A DNA stretch of 64,000 bases from the NCBI GenBank assembly GCA_020744425.1, contig JAGMUV010000017.1, positions 1,178,001 to 1,242,000 on the forward strand. The letters run 5' to 3'. The notes under the pieces are model-generated. The model saw only the letters and a program-made list of their open reading frames with translations, did no database searches and was not told the DNA's origin. Position numbers and translations under genes: made by a program. Origin of the DNA: Dactylonectria macrodidyma (Eukaryota > Ascomycota > Sordariomycetes > Hypocreales > Nectriaceae). Shown here piece by piece: positions 56,414 through 64,000 of this stretch (position 1 is its first letter; every line of letters begins with the position of its first letter).

Positions 56414-57806
56414 TTTGTCTTGTGTTGGAGCGTCGATGGTATTCTTGGGCTGATGAGATGAGAGAGCGGATGTTGATGCAGATGTTTCACGACATAGAGC
56501 TGGATCCAGCGCTTCTTAAATAAAACTCTGGTTGTGAGCTAACGACTGTAGAAATCCCTGGAAATATGATCCATTGCGGCTATGCTCGAAACGAATGCCC
56601 CAATAGTTCAAGCCGTAGACATGCCAACGTTTGTCATAGGACCGATGATCCGCAATGCCGGGTTAGCCGCATCTTCGAATCGATTTCCAAATGAGATGTC
56701 CATATAGAGTTAATTGCGCCACAGTTTCTAGCACCAATTAGCCAGTCGAAATGCTGTGTAAGGGAGCCGAGTTGTTGTGGCTGTAAGAATGACTCGGGAT
56801 ATCGGCAAATGGACGGGTGATGTCGAATAAGAATAGCGTTTCACTCGAATCGAATCGATTTCCTAACCAGGGATAGTATGGTAAGGCTGGTTCCGCTTCG
56901 GATTTCCGGCTCCCAAATGTCAGACGGAATGACGTGTAAATGCGGGTTGTCCCGATGACGGTCATGATTGATCCCGACCGTCAGCAATGCTCTAGTTGGC
57001 CTGCGCATGGTTGATTGGCCATGGCAAATAAGCCCTAAATTGGCAATGAATCAGACGGATCAGACGGCATCACCAGAACAAGCAAGCCAGGAAAGTTAAA
57101 AGACAAAATACGGTATCCGAAAGAGAAAGGAAGAATCATCATGGGCATCACCATTATTATCACCGTCTGACCCTAGGGAAGCTCCGAGAGCACTAAGAGA
57201 CTAGCGCGTAGCCACTTGCAAAGGTAGCGGGAACCTGCGTCAAACTCATTTCTAGTGGACCTGAACTAAGCACGCTCGCGGAGAATGATGTTTGATGGTG
57301 TCACTAGAAGCTGCAGCTTGTGCAAGGATTAGTGTATGAGTTTATCACCTTGGGAAAGCGAGACAAAACCTGATGCCGACAAGGACACGTTTCGGTGCTT
57401 GTGCACTACACCCAAAACACCATGAGGATGCGGATTTGGTGAATGATATGCACGATGCAGTGGCCGCGAGAGCTGATTGTGGTGATGGTCAATAAAGCCA
57501 CAGTTGGGAGCCTAGCTGGTGGCTTGTGAATGTGGTTTGTTTGCCTTCATTCATTCACAAAATTTGAACTGTCTAAAGAAAATACCAAGCCTCATCTTGA
57601 TCACTGCCTCCTTCTCCTTCCTCCTTTCATCTTCTTCACCATCTGCATCTATCACCCATCCCGCAGAGTCAAAACATGACACCACAGTAGACTCATTTCT
57701 CGTATCACGCACTCACCCGCGGTGAGCTCTCTTTCTTTGGGCCTAAGAAGCCATCTTTTACTCGTGCTAATTGCTGTCTTGGTAGATCAGAGTTTACAGT
57801 CTGAAA
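56414..57806. other. Divergent intergenic region, 1.4 kb
   Basis: No gene is supported. A probable 5'-leader intron (GTGAGC at 57722 to TTGGTAG at 57785) precedes the start of the acidic coiled-coil gene. Confidence 0.45.
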
Positions 57807-58688
57807 ATGGAGGCAACAACTTACGGAAGCCTACTTTCATCTGGGAGGGATGACTCCTCAGAAAGTGAGCAGAGAAGGTCCGCAGTGTTGGCATCTCTTT
57901 TTATTTGCTCACAAGCATTTTCAGACAGTGATCCTCGCACTGCCAACGTGTCTCCGCTCGATCAAGAAGCAGAAGACGCCGAAGGAGATGATCTCCGCGT
58001 GGAGTTCATTGACGCTACGAAAGACGCTTCCGACAAAAGTGAGGGTAGCGATTCTTGGCTCGAAGATCTTCTCCGCGATCCCGAGTACGAGACCGACGAA
58101 AAGGATCCCGAGGATCTGGGGAGCCATATCAGCGAACAGGACGAGGACGCTGTGAAATATGACGACATTAGCGACTCCGACGAAGAGACCTCCAAGGCTG
58201 TTCAGAACGACATTGACAAACAATCGGATGGCCATGGGCAAAGCGACAGCGAAGAAAGTGACAGTGAGGACCAAGATGGGGAGCATCTTGAGAAACAACT
58301 CGAGCTCGCAGAGTTCCTATCCTTGCGCGATTCATCCAGAGCCGGTGTATCGCGGTCGAGTACACTCGTTCCTAGTCGAGCGGCGTATGCCTCCACCAAT
58401 TCTAGCGTCAAAGAGCAGCAGTCGGAAGACACATCCTTGAAACGATCCCGACGCCACAGCAGCACGTCCACAGTCGTTCCTTCCAAACGGAACAAGCCCT
58501 CTTTGACGCTCGAGGAAGAGAACATGCAACTCAAGCTGAAGCTGGCCGAATACGTGGCCGGCTCTCACGGGCCATTGACCGACCTGCGCCAGCTGATCGA
58601 CGATGCGAGGGAGAAGGCTTCGAGCGCTGAGCGACGAGCCGCCGAGAATGAGCGCCGGCTCGAAGCAATCGATGAGCTACCTATCTAG
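57807..58688 (+). CDS. Acidic coiled-coil protein, ended by an in-frame TAG (frame continues to 58913)
   Basis: From ATG 57807 (MEATTYGSLLSS) the frame runs 293 residues to TAG at 58686-58688. It is strongly acidic (DSDEETSK, DSEESDSEDQDGEHLEK), with a Ser/Arg-rich basic patch (KRSRRHSS, PSKRNKP) that could be a nuclear signal, then a heptad-rich coiled coil (LTLEEENMQLKLKLAEY, EKASSAERRAAENERRLEA). After the TAG the same frame stays open for 74 more codons to TGA 58911-58913 and keeps coiled-coil character (EDAIEDLKIDIQDLR, FRERLTTLEEKQ). The stop looks like a CAG-to-TAG change in a formerly 368-residue protein. I recognise no family. It may be a truncated functional gene, a pseudogene, or a sequence error. 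Confidence 0.65.
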   Translation: MEATTYGSLLSSGRDDSSESEQRRSAVLASLFICSQAFSDSDPRTANVSPLDQEAEDAEGDDLRVEFIDATKDASDKSEGSDSWLEDLLRDPEYETDEKDPEDLGSHISEQDEDAVKYDDISDSDEETSKAVQNDIDKQSDGHGQSDSEESDSEDQDGEHLEKQLELAEFLSLRDSSRAGVSRSSTLVPSRAAYASTNSSVKEQQSEDTSLKRSRRHSSTSTVVPSKRNKPSLTLEEENMQLKLKLAEYVAGSHGPLTDLRQLIDDAREKASSAERRAAENERRLEAIDELPI

Positions 58689-58913
58689 AACGAGGATGCC
58701 ATCGAGGACCTTAAGATCGATATCCAGGATCTCCGAGCAATTCAGAATGACCAGGAGGCGGATCTGGTGACTATGGCGCATTTCCGCGAGCGACTGACAA
58801 CCCTCGAGGAGAAGCAGGTCGTCACCGATGGAGCACTTATGACATTTATTAAGATGGTTGATGACCTGGCCACAGTTGTCAACGGCATGCTGGGAATTTA
58901 TTCTCTGGATTGA

Positions 58914-59515
58914 AGACCGAGGCTATGATGCGCGGTGGGATTTCGCGAAACCGGAAGGTTATGTCGGCCGAGTCAATTTAGGTACTTATCATCGACTAAG
59001 AGGAAGCTGGTTCTTCCTCTGGACGCTGCAAAGTAGGAGCATGGAAAATGAATTTGATTGATAATCGGCGATGGTTGTCTTGTATGGGATCACACGGTTA
59101 GAGGTTTTAGAGCAAGCATGAAAGCATTGCACACACGAACTGACGCTATTCTCTGTGAATGCGAATGGGATATGTTCAATCCACGCTGTGAATGTAGATT
59201 TATCAAACACAAGACAACGGTCACACGATATTGGAGATAAGTAAGGTCAAAGACAAGGGTCGAGCAAATGTTCCACAGCTATCTATCTGGTGCCACCATA
59301 ACTGATGTAAAGAAACTTTCAACAATGGGGAATTCCACAATAATCTTCGACGAGAATGAGCGCTATTGAAGTATTGACATATAGAGTAAAGACTGGGCCA
59401 AGAAATTTTATTACGCCTGTTCGAACAATTAAAGTGATTAATAAACCATAGCCCAAGGTTCCAAGTGCTCCTCACCCTGCTGGTCTGCTTCGCCAGCTGT
59501 GTGAATACCCCCACC
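58914..59515. other. Tail-to-tail intergenic stretch
   Basis: The 602-bp, A/T-rich region has no supported gene. Confidence 0.5.
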
Positions 59516-60677
59516 CTACAGTCGACGATCTATCCGAGCATCACCTGCATCCAGTCTAAAGCGCTGGAGAGAAATGACGTTATTCGCGCTCTCGAGCCTC
59601 CCCCGCTTCCGCGCCTCTGCCCTTTGCTGTACCCTGTCGCCTGCTATCCTTAGCCGTGACAGTTGCGCGGCAAGGAGGGCCTCGCTGCTGAGTACGATCT
59701 CGCCGCTTCCGTTTGCTCCCCGCCGATGGGCGACCTCCGTGCCGGGAGTTGGCGAAGATTGTGAGCTTGATGCAAGCGGGTTCAGTGGTCGGTCTGGTGC
59801 TGCTCGGCGAGGGGGTCGAGGTTCGTGGGCTTCGAGATTCTTGCGATGTGAGACGAGCTTTCCTGACGGCAAGCGCACTGGCAAGCTGGAATCACGGTTC
59901 GCCTGCTCGACGACGACATTTTCTGACTGTGGCATTTCGTAGAACTCCTCCGTTTCCGGGGTCACGTCGAAGCGACAGTGCCCCTTGGCGACCATGTGCT
60001 GCTGAACGCCTTCAACAGTGCTCCGGCGCGTGCCGCAGCAGATGCATTCCCGATAGCCGGAGATGACAAAGTGCAGGTAGGCTACGACCGTCTCGAGGTC
60101 GACGGCTAGGCAGTCTTGGAAAGGTACGGTGAAACCGTGTGCCGCGGCCATGTGCGTCATGTTGTCATCCAATGTGGCAGACGCAGACTCTTGTGGGCAG
60201 AAGAGACAGTTGCCAGGGGCGAATTCCGGTGCTGCTGGTTCGTCTTCGGTGTCGCTATCGACATTTTGGTCTTGATTTTCAGCCTCAACATCAGGCTCAT
60301 CTCGTTTTCGAGTGGATGACGGTGCTGCGCTTTTCGTTTGATTGGGGTCTAAAGGAGGAGTGGGTGGTGGTGATGTGGTACTCCCAGGCTCGGCTATCTT
60401 CAATCGAAGCTTATAGACACTGCGATCGAAGAATTAGCTTGAAAATGTTTGAACCAAAGGATTAAAGAATGACGTACTGCGCATCACTTTTTAAATGCGC
60501 CCGCCAATTTTGTGCGTCGGTCAATTCCACGTCGCAGAGTCGGCAGAAGGTAGGCGCTTTCGCAATGGCCAGGCCCGGCTGGTCTGGCACCTGCTCTGTG
60601 ACAACGTTTGTGTCGGTCATGTTGGCTGTATTAGTGGTGTTCTGAGTGTCGAGGCTGGTCTGATCAGTTATCGTCAT
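59516..60677 (-). CDS. Rei1/ZNF622-like C2H2 zinc finger protein, short divergent form
   Basis: Two exons (60478-60677 and 59516-60419, 58-bp intron, donor GTACGT) give 367 residues from MTITDQTSLD. The first finger is FCRLCDVELTDAQNWRAHLK then SDAHVYKLRLK, completed across the junction. The second and third regions are NCLFCPQE...THMAAAHGFTVP and CICCGTRRSTVEGVQQHMVAKGHCRFD, then EEFYEMPQ. This order and the HGF and GHC-F motifs match the pre-60S ribosome factor Rei1/ZNF622, which acts in cytoplasmic 60S maturation. It differs from a standard fungal Rei1 in being short and quite divergent, with an acidic DSDTEDE insert and a C-terminus rich in Arg, so a paralogue is more likely than the housekeeping copy. 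Confidence 0.75.
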
Positions 60678-61510
60678 TGGCAAGATTGAATGTGAACGTG
60701 TTGGTGCTGGATGTGTCTCTATCGTCGGCCAGTGCGGGAGATCGTTAAATAAACAAACACATCAATTCACAAACCGCGGATTAAATCTAGCACCGTCTTC
60801 CGTCTGCGCCATTGTGGCTGTGGAATGTGGAATGTGGCATGTGACTCACAAGACTGTGTGACGGGCACTGAAGTCATTCTTCTTCCTGTCTATCAGCCCA
60901 CCCAATTGTTTCTTTGCAAAATCATCATGATACAAAGTCGCTGAATTGGCAGGGATTCTCCAGTGTATCTTGGCCTGGTTGGTGCACTGTATGCTTAATA
61001 CCCACTATGAGTCGAAATGAGTCGAAATGAGACGCGACCCCACCGAGATTGACTCACCGATCATCGAGATGCATCGCTGTATCCACTAAGCTTTCAACTT
61101 CAGCCCTACTATCTTCACCTGGTGATATATAAATCCCCCTTCCCCGACAAGGCGCAGCGCTTGTGTCGTCTCTTTCCGTTTGCGATATGCCTGCGGCTCT
61201 GGTCTAGGTCATGGCAATCTACCTGTCTAAAGGTAGCAGCTTTATCATGAGGTGGGGAACAGAAGGTTTGGTAGGTTTTTCCCCCTAGACCTAGAAGGAT
61301 CAAAAACAGCTCATAGCCACGTGATTTGTTCCCTGTCCTCTCGCGCACTAAATCTACCATCTACCCTCCACTTCTCGTTCTCGTCTGTAGTCACCCTTGT
61401 TGACTAAATAATGGTAACTTACCCACGTACGAAACCATCACTTGTCTTCTCGGTGCCGTTCCCGTGGGAACAATCTGGTCTTGAAAAGGCTATCAGAGAT
61501 TCCCCTCGAG
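60678..61510. other. Divergent intergenic region with small tandem repeats
   Basis: The stretch is 833 bp. A 7-bp repeat (TGTGGAA-like) is at about 60820-60842 and a 10-bp repeat (TGAGTCGAAA) is at 61005-61024. The rest is the promoters of the two flanking genes. Confidence 0.45.
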
Positions 61511-64000
61511 ATGGCATCTCACAATTCCTACGTCACGTACAAACGAGAGACAAAGCAATTGCTGCACTGGATCATTGCTAGCTCCAATACCATCATCACA
61601 CTTGCCTCTACCAACTTCACTGACGAGGATGAACCGAAGACACTCAACAACACTGGCCAAACCACCGTCTCTGGCCTGGTTTCCATGGCCAAATTGATTG
61701 CCAAGTACGCCACCAGAAAACCGCCTACGTCCGTGTACAGCTTGCTCCTCTCTGTTGTCCAAGCTAGAACCAAAGCATGGGCAGCTTACCAGTCCACTTC
61801 TGCTGCCAGCGCAGATCCTCAACTGGTCGAGTACAATGCCGCCCACAAGCATTTCATCGATTCTTTGAACCAGATCTTCGTAATTCTTGGAGGAGAGGAG
61901 TGGAGGTCCAGTCAGAACGGCGGGCAGTCTGACTCCATCCCCGATGATGAGATACCACTCCTCAACAAGTTTGAGGTGCTCGGAATTGATCTTCCCAAGG
62001 AAGAAGCTGGGGATGAAGAGGATTCCGACGCATCCGGCCATGATGAAGCCAGCCCAGAGCTTCAGCGTGTCCCCCGAAGGAAGCAACCGCGACCAGGACG
62101 CGGCAAAAAGGGCAAGAAAGGGAAGAAGAGCAAGAAGAAGCAGCCAGCGGCACCTGTCAAGGGGCCGGATCTGGCCGACGTACCTCTGGAAAGCTACAAG
62201 ATTATTGAGGACACGGACGGCATAATCACAGACTACCTTCTTGCGACGTATGCCCTGGCCAAGGAATGGATCGACCTTCGCATGTTCTTGCAAGACACGT
62301 GGAAGGAAGTCGCATACGGCAATCTAAACAGCGCCGTTGCCGGCGCCCTCTCCACGCTAGCCGTGGCCATGATTCAACGCGCCGAGCTCACCATTTTTGT
62401 CGACTTCCCCGGGCATGACTCGTACGAAACTATCATGAACACGATCACACGAGGCGATCCCGAGAAGATGCAGGGTAACTTTGGCCTCAACCTCATCCAA
62501 CTTAGCCCGGACGGCCAACGCGGGACAACGGTGCGAGAAACATATTTGGATGTCAAGGAACAGCTCCTTGTCAACACATATCAAGCCCTACTAGACTTTG
62601 TCGTTGACTATCAGAAGACCCGAAGCGGTGCTCCGACCCGCGCCATGATGAAGGAGATCCGGGATTGGAACCCAGCCTTCAATCTCCAAAGAGCGACGCA
62701 GGCAGAGAGACTCGCTTGGCGACGATCTTTCACCATCAATTGGCTTTATGATCTGGTTAATCTCTTCTCGTCAATCGTTACTCAGCGAAACACCATGAAG
62801 GGGCAGCATTGGGTTTATGAGAATGTCGACTGGTCTCCTGACGGCCCATGGAACCAGCATCGCCGACTGTTTGGCTTGAACGAATTTGCCGGCGTCATCA
62901 CCTCTCTCGCCATGCAGAAGCCTACCACGGATGTCCGCCACAGGATTCGTCCTCACCACGTCTTTCAGCTACAGTGCATAGTCGATTCGGTAGCAGTCTC
63001 TCGTGGTTGGTATTGCCATTTCATGCGTGGCCACTTGCTTGAGTCGCCGCCCAGGGGTTTTCGTCCAAGGCGCGACGTCGACCTCTTCCTTGACCGCGAG
63101 ACTAAGAACTTTGGCAAGGGATATCTTCAGGGAGTCTCAGTTCTAAATCAATTGTTGGAAAGAGATGCGCAGCTTCACGGGGAGCCTCATCGACACACGC
63201 AGAAAATCGAAGTATTGGACTTGATGCAGGATGACTTCATCAACTGGCTCGGTGAGACCAAGTACATGCACGGTTTGACCAACATTCCACCATCCCGATT
63301 CACCAACTCGAATGCGAACGGGCTCTGGGAACACAGCCCCTACCTGTGCGGCGTGGGTCTCATGGAGGGTCTCGAACTCGCCTACAACAGCAGCATTGCC
63401 GTCTGGGACATGATACACGAGCCTATCTTGTGCATGCATTTACATAACATGCTGGTTCAAAAAGGGTATATCAAGAAACCCGTGGGTCTCTATGCGAGCT
63501 TGGAACAGTTCTTTGCTACCGACTTCTTCGCGCAGGGGAAGCCTCCCACTTCGGATTTCTTCGAGGCTTTGCAAGCTCGTCTAAGTGAAGTCTCGAGTAA
63601 CAAAGCCCGGCGTGAGTTGATGCGGGCAAAGGAGGTGATACGGCAATCTCATAACATACATGAGATCTTGGGAAGCGGTACTAGGAGTTTCTTCAAAACG
63701 AAATCCCACTTGCAGCTTTATCGAGAGGCAAACTGGAACCCTGTACTGATTCCAGACTCCGAGATACACCCAGATTCTTACCTCGGTCTTGTTCGCATCC
63801 TCCAAACGAAACACTACATTGATCCTGTGACCGGGCAGACACGACTGGATGAGACCGATCTGGTCAGGAGGGCCAAGGAGAAGGGGATGGGTGACGAGGA
63901 ACTACTTAACATGTCGTCCGTGTTCGCACAAACAATCAAGCCCATGCAGGTCTCGCCAGACGTGCTCCAATGTCTACCCGACGGATTCGTACATAGGCCG
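61511..64000 (+). CDS. DUF6604-type large fungal protein, N-terminal 830 residues (runs off right edge)
   Basis: One frame stays open without a stop or intron from ATG 61511 (MASHNSYVTYKRETKQLLHW) to the window end, 830 codons. The N-terminal part (YKRETKQLLHWIIASSNTI, TVSGLVSMAKLIAKYATRK, VYSLLLSVVQARTKAW) matches the DUF6604 domain of large ascomycete proteins. A low-complexity acidic segment is followed by a Lys/Gly-rich stretch (GRGKKGKKGKKSKKK, near residue 200). The rest is a long globular, mostly helical region that I cannot name (EYSKIIED-like YKIIEDTDGIITDYL, WNQHRRLFGLNEFAG, YLCGVGLMEGLELAY). Function is unknown. No signal peptide or membrane segment is seen. Confidence 0.8.
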   Translation, partial: MASHNSYVTYKRETKQLLHWIIASSNTIITLASTNFTDEDEPKTLNNTGQTTVSGLVSMAKLIAKYATRKPPTSVYSLLLSVVQARTKAWAAYQSTSAASADPQLVEYNAAHKHFIDSLNQIFVILGGEEWRSSQNGGQSDSIPDDEIPLLNKFEVLGIDLPKEEAGDEEDSDASGHDEASPELQRVPRRKQPRPGRGKKGKKGKKSKKKQPAAPVKGPDLADVPLESYKIIEDTDGIITDYLLATYALAKEWIDLRMFLQDTWKEVAYGNLNSAVAGALSTLAVAMIQRAELTIFVDFPGHDSYETIMNTITRGDPEKMQGNFGLNLIQLSPDGQRGTTVRETYLDVKEQLLVNTYQALLDFVVDYQKTRSGAPTRAMMKEIRDWNPAFNLQRATQAERLAWRRSFTINWLYDLVNLFSSIVTQRNTMKGQHWVYENVDWSPDGPWNQHRRLFGLNEFAGVITSLAMQKPTTDVRHRIRPHHVFQLQCIVDSVAVSRGWYCHFMRGHLLESPPRGFRPRRDVDLFLDRETKNFGKGYLQGVSVLNQLLERDAQLHGEPHRHTQKIEVLDLMQDDFINWLGETKYMHGLTNIPPSRFTNSNANGLWEHSPYLCGVGLMEGLELAYNSSIAVWDMIHEPILCMHLHNMLVQKGYIKKPVGLYASLEQFFATDFFAQGKPPTSDFFEALQARLSEVSSNKARRELMRAKEVIRQSHNIHEILGSGTRSFFKTKSHLQLYREANWNPVLIPDSEIHPDSYLGLVRILQTKHYIDPVTGQTRLDETDLVRRAKEKGMGDEELLNMSSVFAQTIKPMQVSPDVLQCLPDGFVHRP

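Noticed and set aside
1..64000. Transposons, RIP relics, CRISPR, rRNA
   Set aside because: No transposase, reverse transcriptase, terminal repeats, CRISPR arrays or rRNA signatures were seen; no stretch showed the heavy C-to-T decay expected of RIP.

Overview
The window is nuclear DNA from a filamentous ascomycete (Pezizomycotina; a plant- or litter-associated Sordariomycete is my best guess, from family content only). The grounds are protein genes broken by short introns of 48-84 bp with GT-AG (twice GC-AG) ends and CTAAC/CTGAC-like branch sites, and families typical of this group: Zn2Cys6 regulators, HET-domain proteins, a NACHT STAND protein, an NRPS-like adenylating enzyme, a cellobiose dehydrogenase, GH12, GFA, EthD, GLEYA and DUF6604 proteins. 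No bacterial genes, CRISPR, rRNA or convincing tRNA were seen. Gene models were built by hand from reading frames and splice signals; intron ends are predictions, but every multi-exon model below keeps frame across all its junctions.

Region by region. (1) 1-12.9 kb: the 5' part of an NRPS-like gene leaves the window on the left and is divergent from a Dal5-type MFS transporter. These are followed by a Zn2Cys6 regulator, a small secreted tyrosinase and a large regulator with an atypical zinc cluster. Together they look like a possible small secondary-metabolite locus. (2) 14.7-35.2 kb: an aldo/keto reductase, a NACHT STAND protein, a MATE transporter with two in-frame stops, a HET protein, an SDR, a cellobiose dehydrogenase, a two-domain GFA protein, a DUF899 thioredoxin-like protein and a second HET protein. 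This stretch mixes non-self recognition genes with redox and metabolic genes. (3) 35.4-41.4 kb: a small unknown gene, a GH12 endoglucanase with CBM1, a Fungal_trans_2-type regulator and a divergent EthD gene whose shared promoter holds a striking duplicated palindrome. (4) 41.4-45.3 kb: about 4 kb without a recognisable gene. (5) 45.4-50.9 kb: a secreted GLEYA-type protein with an extreme CxxC repeat array, then a YpkA-like protein that has lost kinase catalytic residues and gained ankyrin repeats. (6) 53.4-64 kb: a single-pass surface protein, a secreted alpha/beta hydrolase, an acidic coiled-coil protein with an in-frame stop, a divergent Rei1-like zinc finger protein, and a DUF6604 protein open at the right edge.

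How the genes may work together is inference. The CDH and the GH12 enzyme both act on plant cell-wall glucans. The HET and NACHT proteins belong to families used in allorecognition. The adenylating enzyme, tyrosinase, MFS pump and two regulators could make, oxidise, export and control one aromatic product. The most unusual items are the Cys-rich GLEYA protein (45.4-47.3 kb), the pseudokinase-ankyrin fusion (48.3-50.9 kb), the paired palindromes with compensatory changes (40.4-40.5 kb), and the twice-interrupted MATE gene (20.3-21.7 kb).
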